DNA of 64,000 nt from Periweissella cryptocerci (GCF_004358325.1 NZ_CP037940.1:2170001-2234000), one strand, 5' to 3'. Shown: positions 27,091 to 35,877, numbered from the stretch's first letter. Notes: generated by a model from the sequence alone, not told the origin. Made by a program: numbers and translations.

Positions 27091-27921
27091 TTAATTGGCA
27101 AAACGGGCCATGTAAGTAGGCAAAGCCGCACTAATTTGAGTTGGGAGTACGACGTATTGGTCACGAGCAATTTCTTCGGCAATGGCACTGTGAGCATAAG
27201 TGGCGGCGATGGTCGCTTGGGCTTTATCAGGGAATTGCGCTAAAAAGCCACCAATGAGCCCCGCTAACGTATCACCCATACCACCAGTCGCTTGATAAGG
27301 ACCGCCGACAAGCAGCTGCTGTGGTGCGACGTTTGGTTGATAGATTTCGCTGTGATGCTTTTTTAAGACGACAACTGCGCCAAGTTCATCGGCAGCCTGT
27401 TGGTTATTAGCGGGGGTTTGAATTGCGATTGGAATACCACTAACTCGTTGCCATTCCATTTCGTGAGGTGTCAAAACGGTGATCTTAGTTTTAGGTAATT
27501 GAAAATCATTTTCTGATAATAAGGTTAATGCTGAACCATCGATTACTAAACTTTGGTCTGCAGTCACATGATTTAAGACAAGGTTTAGGAGCGCCAAAGA
27601 CATGTCGTCAGTATCTAATCCAGGTCCAATGACGATAACATCTTGGCTAGTAATTAACTCAGCAATTTGCGAAATCTGGCGCATATCGATGACCATCGCT
27701 TCGGGTAACTTGATGTTCAACGCGGTCACATTTTTGGCGTCAGTCACGCTTGTTACGAGGCCAGCGCCAGCATTCACTGCCGCCATCGTACTCATGATAA
27801 TTGCGCCATGATAATTATTGTGACCACCAATTAACATGATTCGTCCGAAAGTACCTTTGTGTGATTGTTCGGGGCGAATTTTAATCACATCACGTAAAAC
27901 TTGTTCCGTAATTACTTGCAT
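27091..27921 (-). CDS. nnrD: ADP-dependent NAD(P)H-hydrate dehydratase
   Basis: A 276-aa YjeF C-terminal (ribokinase-fold) protein that repairs hydrated NAD(P)H. Motifs: GTFGRIMLIGGHNNYHGAI near the N-terminus, VIGPGLDTD, LTPHEMEWQ and the phosphate-binding GGMGDTLAGLIGGF. The epimerase half (NnrE) is absent here. The ATG at 27921 follows GGAGG. Confidence 0.9.
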   Translation of the reverse strand: MQVITEQVLRDVIKIRPEQSHKGTFGRIMLIGGHNNYHGAIIMSTMAAVNAGAGLVTSVTDAKNVTALNIKLPEAMVIDMRQISQIAELITSQDVIVIGPGLDTDDMSLALLNLVLNHVTADQSLVIDGSALTLLSENDFQLPKTKITVLTPHEMEWQRVSGIPIAIQTPANNQQAADELGAVVVLKKHHSEIYQPNVAPQQLLVGGPYQATGGMGDTLAGLIGGFLAQFPDKAQATIAATYAHSAIAEEIARDQYVVLPTQISAALPTYMARFAN

Positions 27922-28144
27922 AGTTTCCTCCATTATTTTGTGTATGTAGATTCAGTCATCAGGACTAAAATTCGTGGCTGGGCGGATTGCTGCCAGCGTG
28001 ATGTAGGTGGTTTCCAAGTACGCAGTGGTAAGAATACAGAAAAGTTATTAGACTAATTTTATATTCATAGGTAATATATCCATTATAACAAAACCATTTG
28101 TGATAAAATGTTACCAGATATTAGAAAATGGAGGATTTATTTAG

Positions 28145-29560
28145 ATGACTGATTGGAAAGCAGAAATTGCAAGCCGTCAAGACGACTTTTTAAATGATTT
28201 ACAAACAATGTTACGTGTGGAAAGTGTGCGTGATGACTCACTCGCAACTGCAGATGCTCCAGTAGGACCTGGTCCTAAGGCCGCTTTGGAAACATTTTTG
28301 AAAATTGCTGCGGATGCCGGTTTCCGGACTAAGAACATTGATAACATTGTTGGTTATGCTGAAATCGGACCTGAAGATGCTGAAGAATCAGTGGCTGTCC
28401 TCGCCCACGTTGACGTGATGCCAGCTGGTGAAGGTTGGGAAACTAACCCATTTGAACCAGTGATCAAAGATGGTAAGTTAATTGCCCGTGGTGCTTCTGA
28501 TGATAAGGGACCAGGAATGGCAGCCTTTTACGGAATGAAAATTTTGAAGGAAAGTGGTGCACCTTTGAAGCGTCGTGTACGTTTCATTGTTGGGACTGAT
28601 GAAGAAAACGATTGGAAAGACATGGATCGTTACTTTGAAGTTGAACCACAACCTACAATTGGTTTCTCACCTGATGCCGAATTCCCAGTAATTAATGGTG
28701 AAAAGGGTAACGTGACTTACGAAATCAAGTTCAAAGGTACTAATGAAGGTACTTACACTTTGAAGAGCTTTGAATCTGGTTTACGTCCTAACATGGTCCC
28801 TGGTAAGGCAGTTGCCGTTGTGGCAGCACCTGATGCTAGTGCAATGATTGAAGCCTTTAACGAATACTTGGCAGCTAACACCAAGATTACTGGTTCATTT
28901 GATGCCCTTCCAGATGGTATTGAATTTACAATTAACGGCCACCAAGTACACGGTGCAACTCCAGAAGTTGGTGAAAATGCCGGAACTTACTTGGCTAACT
29001 TCTTGAAGGACTTTGATTTTGGTGGGACTGCTAAAGGTTACTTAACATTCCTTGGTGGTATTGCTCACGACGATGCCAAGGGTAAGAAACTCGGTTTCGA
29101 CTACATCGATGATATCATGGGTTACTTGACGATGAACATTGGTATCCAACGTTTTGACGATGGACGAGATGGTTTCATCAACTTGAACCTCCGTTACCCT
29201 AAGGGCGTTGACGTTACTAATATCGAAAAGGGCTTCAATGATGCTATCGAAGGCTTCGATGCAGTTGTTGAAATCCAAGGCCACCACATGGAACCTCACT
29301 TTGTTCCTGAAGATGATGAAATTGTTAAGACTTTGATTGATGTTTATAACAAGCAAACTGGTCTTGATGGTAAGCCTGAAGTTGTTGGTGGTGGAACTTA
29401 CGGTCGTTTAATGGATCGTGGTGTTGCCTTTGGGGCACTCTTCCCCGGTGACACTGACACAATGCACCAAGCTAACGAATTCATGACGATTGAATCATTA
29501 ACAAAGGCTGCTGCAATTTACGGTGAAGCTATCGAACGTTTGGCAACACAAGCTAACTAA
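28145..29560 (+). CDS. pepV: Dipeptidase PepV (M20 metallopeptidase)
   Basis: A 471-aa Zn dipeptidase of the PepV type, acting on a broad range of dipeptides in the cytoplasm. Metal-site motifs are AHVDVMPAG (His/Asp), GASDDKGP (bridging Asp), GTDEEN (Glu) and SPDAEFP; the final His is in the DTMHQANE region. TGGAGGA precedes the ATG. Highly biased codon use suggests strong expression. Confidence 0.93.
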   Translation: MTDWKAEIASRQDDFLNDLQTMLRVESVRDDSLATADAPVGPGPKAALETFLKIAADAGFRTKNIDNIVGYAEIGPEDAEESVAVLAHVDVMPAGEGWETNPFEPVIKDGKLIARGASDDKGPGMAAFYGMKILKESGAPLKRRVRFIVGTDEENDWKDMDRYFEVEPQPTIGFSPDAEFPVINGEKGNVTYEIKFKGTNEGTYTLKSFESGLRPNMVPGKAVAVVAAPDASAMIEAFNEYLAANTKITGSFDALPDGIEFTINGHQVHGATPEVGENAGTYLANFLKDFDFGGTAKGYLTFLGGIAHDDAKGKKLGFDYIDDIMGYLTMNIGIQRFDDGRDGFINLNLRYPKGVDVTNIEKGFNDAIEGFDAVVEIQGHHMEPHFVPEDDEIVKTLIDVYNKQTGLDGKPEVVGGGTYGRLMDRGVAFGALFPGDTDTMHQANEFMTIESLTKAAAIYGEAIERLATQAN

Positions 29561-29592
29561 TACGATGAATTAACTATAACTTTATAATTATT

Positions 29593-29629
29593 AACGTCCG
29601 GAAATTACGTATTTCTGGACGTTTTTTTT
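29593..29629 (+). terminator. Terminator of pepV
   Basis: AACGTCCGGAAAT / ATTTCTGGACGTT followed by TTTTTTT. Confidence 0.88.
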
Positions 29630-29721
29630 GGTGATGCGTAAATATTTTGCTCGAAAACATGACAAACGCGTAAGATAATGATAATATTCTTAGTAATTAG
29701 AAAAAATGAGGAGCCGACAAG

Positions 29722-29793
29722 ATGTGTTTATTTGAAAATAATTGGAAGAATAGTGAGTTAAACGCAAATAATAATTGTGTCTTTTTCGCATAG
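29722..29793 (+). CDS. Asn-rich leader peptide 1 (23 aa)
   Basis: A short frame with a good ribosome site (GAGGAG, 8 bp). Seven of 23 residues are Asn, at positions 6, 7, 10, 14, 16, 17 and 18. The stop codon lies 36 bp before a terminator hairpin that precedes the transporter gene. CGCATAG at 29787-29793, overlapping the stop, is complementary to CTATGCG (29837-29843) inside the terminator 5' arm. This is the layout of a ribosome-mediated attenuator sensing asparaginyl-tRNA. Confidence 0.7.
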   Translation: MCLFENNWKNSELNANNNCVFFA

Positions 29794-29829
29794 ATTCCGA
29801 TGTTTCGCACAATAGTCAGCGGTACTTGG

Positions 29830-29873
29830 AGACAGGCTATGCGGATGATCGCACAGACTGTCTTTTATTTTAT
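29830..29873 (+). terminator. Attenuator terminator 1
   Basis: AGACAG/CTGTCT outer stem plus CTATGCG/CGCACAG inner stem, then CTTTTATTTTAT. It lies 43 bp before the transporter start, within the leader. Competing pairing with 29787-29793 would disrupt it. Confidence 0.7.
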
Positions 29874-29915
29874 CTAAAAATTGTAATTACATGAGAATTT
29901 AATTTGGAGGACAGC

Positions 29916-31364
29916 ATGTTTAAAAAATGGCTAGGCTGGTTAATAGTTACGTTTGCGGTACTTTTGGGATTGAATATGGCGACGGGTCCACAGGTACATG
30001 CCGCAGCAAAGGAACCACACTACACCATCACGACTGATACAACGTATCCACCTTTTGAATTTGAAGATAAGAATGGCAAGTACGTCGGAATTGATATGGA
30101 AATTCTGGCGGCAATTGCTAAAGAAGAACATTTCACGTATAAATTAATGCCAATGAGTTTTAACTCAGGTGCTCAAGCCGTAGCAACTGGGCAAATTGAT
30201 GGGATTATTGCGGGGATGACAATTACAGATGAACGTAAGGCGGTCTATGATTTTGGGACACCATACTATAAGACTGGGATTGTGATGGCCGTTAACAATA
30301 AAAGTAAGATTACTGGTTTGAGTGGTTTGAAGGGCAAAACAGTTGCTTTGAAAACTGGGACTGGATCAGCACAATATGCGGTCAGCTTACAAAAAAAGTA
30401 CGGGTTCAAAATTAAGTATTTCAACGACTCCAACACAATGTACAATGACGTCCAAGTTGGTAACTCGGACGCGGCATTTGAAGATTCACCTGTTATGCAA
30501 TATGCGATTAAGAATGGCGTGAAGCTGAAGATTGTGACTAAACCAGCATTGGCCGGTTGGTACGGGTTCGCCGTTAAAAAAGGTTCTAACAAACAATTAT
30601 TAGCTTCATTCGATGATGGTTTTGCTAAAATCAAAGCTAGTGGTCAGTATGACAAAATAGTTGCCAAGTATCTTGGTGCCTCAGCTTCAAAGTTCTCTGG
30701 TTCAAAGAAGGACAATAGCACCTTTGTGGGCTTGATTAAGCAAAACAAGAAGCAATTTGCCAAAGGCCTGTGGGAAACGATGAAGTTAACCGTGGTGGGG
30801 ATTGTCTTAGCCTCAATCTGGGGGATTATCATCGGTTTGATGGGTGTCTCACCAATCAAGTGGCTCCGGGGACTCTCAACGACAATCATCTATACTTTCC
30901 GTGGGTTGCCATTGATGGTGTTAGCATTCTTCATCTATATCGGTTTGCCTAACTTAACTGGTGATAAAATTCCGGCCTTTGTTGCTGGGGTGATTACACT
31001 GGTCTTGAATGAAGGTGCGTATACTGGTGCGTTTGTCCGCGGTGGGATTGAAGCTGTTGATAAGGGCCAAATGGAAGCTGCCCGCTCGCTTGGATTGCCA
31101 TATGGTAAGGCGATGTTGAAGATTATTATGCCACAAGGTGTGAAAATCATGGTGCCATCGTTCATTAACCAATTCATTATCACATTGAAGGATACATCAA
31201 TCCTGTCAGCAATCGGGATTATTGAATTAACGCAAACTGGGACAATTATTATTTCACGGAACATGCAAGGATTTAAAGTTTGGTTGATTGTGGCTGTAAT
31301 GTATTTAGTTGTAATCACGTTATTAACTTGGTTATCAAATTGGGTGCAAAAGCGCATGAAGTAA
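29916..31364 (+). CDS. glnP: Amino-acid ABC transporter, SBP-permease fusion (GlnP-like) 1
   Basis: A 482-aa fusion. Residues 1-29 are a signal sequence, about 33-260 a periplasmic-type amino-acid binding domain (TTDTTYPPFEFEDKNGKYVGIDMEI, IAGMTITDERKAVYDFGTPYY) and about 285-480 a HisM/GlnP permease with the EAA loop GQMEAARSLGLPYGKAMLKII. Lactococcal GlnP has two binding domains; this has one. Start at 29916 after GGAGG. glnQ lies 109 bp downstream. Substrate (Gln/Asn/Glu class) is inferred from family and leader. Confidence 0.9.
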   Translation: MFKKWLGWLIVTFAVLLGLNMATGPQVHAAAKEPHYTITTDTTYPPFEFEDKNGKYVGIDMEILAAIAKEEHFTYKLMPMSFNSGAQAVATGQIDGIIAGMTITDERKAVYDFGTPYYKTGIVMAVNNKSKITGLSGLKGKTVALKTGTGSAQYAVSLQKKYGFKIKYFNDSNTMYNDVQVGNSDAAFEDSPVMQYAIKNGVKLKIVTKPALAGWYGFAVKKGSNKQLLASFDDGFAKIKASGQYDKIVAKYLGASASKFSGSKKDNSTFVGLIKQNKKQFAKGLWETMKLTVVGIVLASIWGIIIGLMGVSPIKWLRGLSTTIIYTFRGLPLMVLAFFIYIGLPNLTGDKIPAFVAGVITLVLNEGAYTGAFVRGGIEAVDKGQMEAARSLGLPYGKAMLKIIMPQGVKIMVPSFINQFIITLKDTSILSAIGIIELTQTGTIIISRNMQGFKVWLIVAVMYLVVITLLTWLSNWVQKRMK

Positions 31365-31473
31365 TAGGTTAGGTAGACTGCTTTGCCAATAATAAGTTTA
31401 AAAGTAGTTGAGAACAGTGTGTGATATGGTGACGAGTCTCAGTCCCGAGCACGTTAAAGAGAGGAATAAACAA

Positions 31474-32211
31474 ATGACAGCAAAAGTTATCGTAAAAGAT
31501 TTACACAAGTCATATGGCGACAACGAAGTTTTAAAAGGGATTGATCTTGAAGTTCAAGAAAACGAAGTGGTTGTAATGATTGGTCCTTCAGGTTCGGGGA
31601 AGAGTACCTTCTTACGGACATTGAACAAGTTAGAAGAACCAACAAGTGGTCAATTGATTATTAACGGTTGGGACTTAGTTGATCCAAAGACTAACTTGAA
31701 CAAAACGCGTGAAAATATTGGGATGGTGTTTCAACATTTTAACCTTTTCCCACACTTAACGGTTTTGGAAAATGTGACATTGGCACCAATGGAATTGGGT
31801 AAAATGACCAAGGAAGAAGCACACAAAGAAGGGCTCGCCTTGCTCGAACAAGTTGGTTTAAGTGAAAAAGCCGATGCAAAACCTGGTCAATTATCTGGTG
31901 GTCAAAAGCAACGGGTCGCAATTGCGCGTGCCTTAGCCATGAAGCCAAGTATCATGCTCTTCGATGAACCAACCTCAGCCTTGGATCCAGAAATGGTCGG
32001 GGATGTTCTTGGTGTTATGAAGAAGCTGGCTGAAGATGGAATGACTATGATTGTCGTAACCCACGAAATGGGCTTCGCCAAACAAGTAGCGGACCGTGTA
32101 GTCTTCTTCGCCGATGGTTATATCCGTGAAGAAGGTACACCAGAAGAAATTTTTGATAATCCACAAGATCCACGGACACAAGATTTCTTGAATAAAGTTT
32201 TGAACGTTTAA
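31474..32211 (+). CDS. glnQ: Amino-acid ABC transporter ATPase
   Basis: A 245-aa polar amino-acid transporter ATPase: Walker [28 protein letters not shown], signature [14 protein letters not shown], Walker [14 protein letters not shown] and H-loop VVTHEMGFA. The start at 31474 follows AGAGAGGA; the longer frame from 31408 lacks support. It is the only ATPase gene nearby and probably energises both SBP-permease paralogues. Confidence 0.92.
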   Translation: MTAKVIVKDLHKSYGDNEVLKGIDLEVQENEVVVMIGPSGSGKSTFLRTLNKLEEPTSGQLIINGWDLVDPKTNLNKTRENIGMVFQHFNLFPHLTVLENVTLAPMELGKMTKEEAHKEGLALLEQVGLSEKADAKPGQLSGGQKQRVAIARALAMKPSIMLFDEPTSALDPEMVGDVLGVMKKLAEDGMTMIVVTHEMGFAKQVADRVVFFADGYIREEGTPEEIFDNPQDPRTQDFLNKVLNV

Positions 32212-32220
32212 TAGCATGTC

Positions 32221-32259
32221 GAAAAGCTGACTTAGATTAATTTCTAGGTGGGCTTTTTA
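32221..32259 (+). terminator. Terminator of glnQ
   Basis: AAAGC..AC.TAGA pairs with TCTA.GT..GCTTT, followed by TTT. Element G starts 5 bp later. Confidence 0.7.
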
Positions 32260-32263
32260 ATTT

Positions 32264-32641
32264 GGCACTATTTCGTCTGACTTGGGATTGAATAAAATTG
32301 GCCACTCCGTGCCAGTAAATTACTTGGTGCACCACGCTGGAAGCAACCTCACAAGCCAAAATGCGGTCTTGTGAGGTTCGAATAAGCTGGGCGTCTAAGG
32401 AATAAATTCCTAAGACGCCTCATCTTATTCTCAGCGGCGACATGTGTTGCACACATATCACCCCAGTCGCGGTGTAAAGGCTGCGCCCGCCAAGTAATTT
32501 GCTGGCACTCCGTTAGTTAGGAATAATGTTCAAATTAAGAAAAAGTGGTCATTGTGGGGAGATTCAAGCAAATCAGTTATCGCTGATTTTGTGATGTACT
32601 CAAATTACTGCTTAAGGTATATTCCGTGGTGGATAGTGGTT
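32264..32641 (+). mobile_element. Structured MITE-like element, copy G
   Basis: It starts GGCACTATTTCGTCTGAC. P2 is AACCTCACAAG/CTTGTGAGGTT, the P3-base helix is GAATAAG/CTTATTC (copy A has GGATAAG/CTTATCC) and P3 is GGCGTCTAAGGAA-TAAA-TTCCTAAGACGCC. All are compensated changes. The right part carries the same extra P1 remnant as copy A (32608-32633). The right end is degraded and no target duplication is visible. Confidence 0.8.
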
Positions 32642-32821
32642 TCAAAAATTGATATTCTAGAGGTAAGCGGATCGTGATTGCAAAAAAATTCTGATAAATT
32701 TTTAATCTTGTGGTAAAATAATTAGCAAGTATTAATAAACATGATAGTCAGGTGGTAATGAATGTTCTGGCTATTGATAACTTATATGCGAATTTAGTTA
32801 ATTAGAAAGGTGGTTTGTGAA

Positions 32822-32929
32822 ATGAAACAAGGTAAAGTAAGCATGTTGATGGCACAAGCCACTAATAATTTGAATAATAACAATTTGGGTGCTGATAATA
32901 ATGCGCCCTTTTTGCATTACTCGAATTGA
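32822..32929 (+). CDS. Asn-rich leader peptide 2 (35 aa)
   Basis: A short frame with GAAAGGTGG upstream. Nine of 35 residues are Asn, including a run at positions 15-21 (NNLNNNN) and a pair at 26-27. The end of the frame (TTGCATTAC, 32912-32920) can pair, with one mismatch, with GTAAGGCAA (32983-32991) in the 5' arm of the following terminator. The sequence is unrelated to leader 1 apart from Asn richness and position, which argues for a shared function rather than recent duplication. Confidence 0.72.
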   Translation: MKQGKVSMLMAQATNNLNNNNLGADNNAPFLHYSN

Positions 32930-32978
32930 TAATCAGCTAAAATGTACATGTAAGATGGTAGACTGATGAATTTCAATG

Positions 32979-33019
32979 ACAGGTAAGGCAACTAATTAAT
33001 TGCCTTACCTGTTTTTTTA
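32979..33019 (+). terminator. Attenuator terminator 2
   Basis: A perfect 13-bp stem, ACAGGTAAGGCAA / TTGCCTTACCTGT, followed by TTTTTTT. It lies 60 bp upstream of the second SBP-permease gene, not after any gene, so it must be read through for that gene to be expressed. Confidence 0.85.
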
Positions 33020-33080
33020 TTTATCTATCGAATGTAGAATCAGGGAGGGTGATTGAATGCAGATAACTTTGGAGGATAGT

Positions 33081-34538
33081 ATGGTAAAACGAAAATGGAT
33101 GTATCGCTTATTATTGAGTTTAGTAGCAGGATTGTTTTTGATGGGGATCACTCAGACAACCGATGCTGCAAAGAAAAGTAGTGAACCACACTATAATTTA
33201 ACGACCGATTCAACGTACCCACCGTTTGAATTTCAAGATAAACACGGGAAATACGTGGGGATTGATATTGATATTATTGCTGCGATTGCTAAGGAAGAAC
33301 ATTTCACGTATTCAATGACGCCAATTTCATTTAACTCAGGAGCTCAAGCTGTCCTGTCTGGTCAATTTGATGGGATTATGGCGGGGATGGCGATTACGCC
33401 TGAACGGAAAGCAGTCTATGATTTTGGGACGCCATATTACAAAACTGGGGTGATTGCTGCAGCTGCTAAGGATAGCAAAATCAAATCACTTAAAGATTTG
33501 CGGGGCAAGACCGTTGCGTTGAAAACAGGGACCGGTGCTGCAACATATGCACTCTCAATTCAAAAGAAATATGGCTTTAAGGTCACGTATTTTAACGATT
33601 CCAATACAATGTACAACGATGTGGCGGTTGGGAACACCGTGGCGACATTTGAAGATGAACCAGTGATGAAATATGCAATTAAAAATGGGACAAAATTAGC
33701 AATTATTTCTAAACCAGCTAACTCCGGCTATTACGGTTTCGGGGTTAAAAAAGGTAAAAACCAACAACTGCTCAGAAGTTTTAACGCCGGTTTCGCCAAA
33801 ATTAAAGCCAACGGAACTTACGATAAAATTGTCCAAAAATATGTTGGTGCGAGCGAAACTAAATTCTCTGGCAGCAAGGCAGAAACTAACTCAATCTGGG
33901 GATTGTTAAAGCAAAACCACAAGCAATTTGCACATGGGATTGTGAAGACCCTCGAATTAACGGTGGCGGGAATATTCTTTGCGACAATCTTTGGTGTCAT
34001 TATTGGCTTACTCGGTGTCGTGCCAAGTAAGCTGGCCCAAGGTGTTGGGGGCATACTCACTTATATTTTCCGAGGATTACCACTGTTGGTATTGGCGTTC
34101 TTCATCTACATTGGGATTCCATCACTAACTGGGCAAAAAATTCCAGCAATGGTAGCAGGGCTGATTACGTTGACCTTAAATGAAGGGGCTTATATTGGGG
34201 CCTTCGTTAAGGGCGGCTTGAATGCTGTTGATAAGGGACAAATGGAAGCAGCACGTTCATTGGGAATGCCATATAGTAAAGCCATGATGAAGGTCATTAT
34301 GCCTCAAGGAATCAAAATCATGGTACCTTCATTTATTAACCAATTTATTATTACCCTGAAGGATACTTCGATTCTTTCGGCAATTGGTATCATTGAATTA
34401 ACGCAAACTGGGACAGTAATCATTTCACGGAACATGCAAGGATTCCGGATTTGGTTGATTGTCGCAGTAATGTATCTGGTCATCATCACAGGATTAACGT
34501 TCCTCGCTAACTGGGTGGACCGCAAATTGAATAAATAA
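33081..34538 (+). CDS. glnP: Amino-acid ABC transporter, SBP-permease fusion (GlnP-like) 2
   Basis: A 485-aa paralogue of the gene at 29916 with the same order: signal peptide (MVKRKWMYRLLLSLVAGLFL), binding domain (TTDSTYPPFEFQDKHGKYVGI) and permease (GQMEAARSLGMPYSKAMMKVI). The start at 33081 matches the paralogue and has GGAGG; an in-frame ATG at 33057 also has a ribosome site. It has no ATPase gene of its own. Confidence 0.9.
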   Translation: MVKRKWMYRLLLSLVAGLFLMGITQTTDAAKKSSEPHYNLTTDSTYPPFEFQDKHGKYVGIDIDIIAAIAKEEHFTYSMTPISFNSGAQAVLSGQFDGIMAGMAITPERKAVYDFGTPYYKTGVIAAAAKDSKIKSLKDLRGKTVALKTGTGAATYALSIQKKYGFKVTYFNDSNTMYNDVAVGNTVATFEDEPVMKYAIKNGTKLAIISKPANSGYYGFGVKKGKNQQLLRSFNAGFAKIKANGTYDKIVQKYVGASETKFSGSKAETNSIWGLLKQNHKQFAHGIVKTLELTVAGIFFATIFGVIIGLLGVVPSKLAQGVGGILTYIFRGLPLLVLAFFIYIGIPSLTGQKIPAMVAGLITLTLNEGAYIGAFVKGGLNAVDKGQMEAARSLGMPYSKAMMKVIMPQGIKIMVPSFINQFIITLKDTSILSAIGIIELTQTGTVIISRNMQGFRIWLIVAVMYLVIITGLTFLANWVDRKLNK

Positions 34539-34543
34539 TGAAA

Positions 34544-34577
34544 AAATCTCGCTAATAAATTAGCGGGATTTTTTTAT
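34544..34577 (+). terminator. Terminator of SBP-permease 2
   Basis: AATCTCGCTA / TAGCGGGATT followed by TTTTTT. Confidence 0.85.
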
Positions 34578-35067
34578 GTCAAATGAATCGGTAACGGCAT
34601 GTAGCGTTAGTCAGCAGTGATACTGTGTGGTAATCGGATAATAAATTTGTGTTGTTCATTAAGCTTAGTGTTTGATAAAAAAATTTAAGGTGTCGATTTT
34701 TACGCTTTCACGTTATTAATACAATTAATTAAAAAAGAAACATGAAATAATGAGTTTGTGAAATAAAGATAAAAGTTATCGTTGGCGAATATTAGAATCA
34801 TGGGATTGTGAATGCTTAATATTGATAGTTGTTTTCTTATAGTGTTGGCTAGCTTTCATTTGATACAGCACGTTTTTTGGCTGTGTTAATTCAAAATTAA
34901 ATGTTACATAAGAAAAACCACAACTATTCAAAATGCGAATAATACATTTACTCTAATTAGACGTTAATTGGTATTGTGAATCATTTATCGATGTTGTATT
35001 ATCTATTTTAAAGATTAAGGGGCTTGATTAATCTTTAGCTTACTTTGGGAATTAAGGAGAATATATT
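34578..35067. other. AT-rich intergenic region
   Basis: About 490 bp. The only structure seen is a 9-bp hairpin, AAAGATTAA / TTAATCTTT, at about 35011-35036, directly before the 26-aa frame. No other supported feature. Confidence 0.4.
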
Positions 35068-35148
35068 ATGGATGAACGGAAACGTTTTAAGTTGTATAAA
35101 TTGGAGCCCAAAGTGAACAGTGGCGAAAATATAATATTAACGCACTAA
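35068..35148 (+). CDS. 26-aa peptide, unrecognised
   Basis: A short frame with AAGGAG 8 bp before its ATG. It is charged (MDERKRFKLYKLEPK at the start) with no hydrophobic segment. It precedes the split secreted protein gene by 25 bp. It could be a leader or a small cytosolic peptide. Confidence 0.45.
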   Translation: MDERKRFKLYKLEPKVNSGENIILTH

Positions 35149-35173
35149 AATAGTAAGCTGTTGGAGGGTGAAT

Positions 35174-35422
35174 ATGAAAAAAAGTGAAATTGTTTTTTCG
35201 AGTGTAGTGGTAATTATGGCGGCCACAAGCGGATATATATTTGGGACAAGTGCAATTGCATCGGAAAAAGTGAACATTACAAATGTACAATTTACATATG
35301 ACCAGAATCGGCTAAGCATACGTGGTAAAGCAAACAAAGTATCAAAAGTGAAAATTCGTGTTGGTGAAAAATCCTATAAGGTAAAAGTGGTATCAGGAAA
35401 ATTTACAAAAAAGTCAAAATAG
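35174..35422 (+). CDS. Secreted protein, N-terminal part (frame 0 of a split gene)
   Basis: An 82-aa product with an N-terminal signal/anchor (KKSEIVFSSVVVIMAATSGYIFG) followed by a basic beta-rich segment (VSKVKIRVGEKSYKVKVVSGKF). GGAGG lies 6 bp before the ATG. The frame closes at TAG 35420-35422. Immediately before, ACA-AAA-AAG contains the heptamer A AAA AAG in the correct phase for -1 slippage into the next frame. Either a programmed frameshift or a single-A deletion explains the split. Confidence 0.65.
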   Translation: MKKSEIVFSSVVVIMAATSGYIFGTSAIASEKVNITNVQFTYDQNRLSIRGKANKVSKVKIRVGEKSYKVKVVSGKFTKKSK

Positions 35423-35877
35423 TAGGCTACCCTGATATTGCCGTATTTGCAAAGGAATCAAAACAATTGTATTCAAGTAATTCGTATACGACTACCAAAC
35501 CTACTGTTAAAAAATATGGCCATAAAATTGTAAGCCCAAGTCCTGACGCTGTAAATTTGGCTGATTATAGTGCAAGCACTAAAGCAGATTTCTATGAAAA
35601 GGGGGCCGATATTAAAAATGGTGTCTATCAAAATTATGGAAAAATTATTACTAAAGCGGGTGCGACAATTATAATTTATAGTGATTCCAAAAAAATAGGA
35701 ACGTATAAGTTAGGTAGCAAAGCTAAATCATTAACGTTTACTTTAAATACGAAAAAAATAATTAATAACAAAAGCAAGTTTAAGGTTACGGTCAAGGTAC
35801 GAGATAAGAAACGAAGCAAGAGTGTAAAATTGACACCTACTAATTTGGGAGTTAATAGGGTGAAGACAATGTCGTAA
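35423..35877 (+). pseudogene. Secreted protein, C-terminal part (-1 frame)
   Basis: The -1 frame is open from before 35401 and continues the same basic, Lys- and Ser-rich secreted protein (VKIVGYPDIAVFAKESK ... KFKVTVKVRDKKRSKSVKL). It lacks its own good start: the TTG at 35467 has no convincing ribosome site. With the upstream part it would give a protein of about 235 aa. Ig-like beta repeats resembling the tail of the LRR protein at 49884 are suggested by composition only. Confidence 0.55.

Noticed and set aside
30266-30634. Long minus-strand frames opposite glnP, pta, adhE, VIT and araB
   Set aside because: They lie wholly inside well-supported genes on the other strand, have no ribosome sites and no recognisable products.
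32740-33056. T-box riboswitch before the second transporter
   Set aside because: AGGTGGTAATG superficially resembles the T-box core, but the conserved T-box bulge, specifier stem and matching antiterminator are absent. The translated Asn-rich frame explains the region better.
34690-34710. cre-like site reading TGAAAGCGTAAAAA on the minus strand
   Set aside because: Two mismatches at conserved positions and no sensible target gene.
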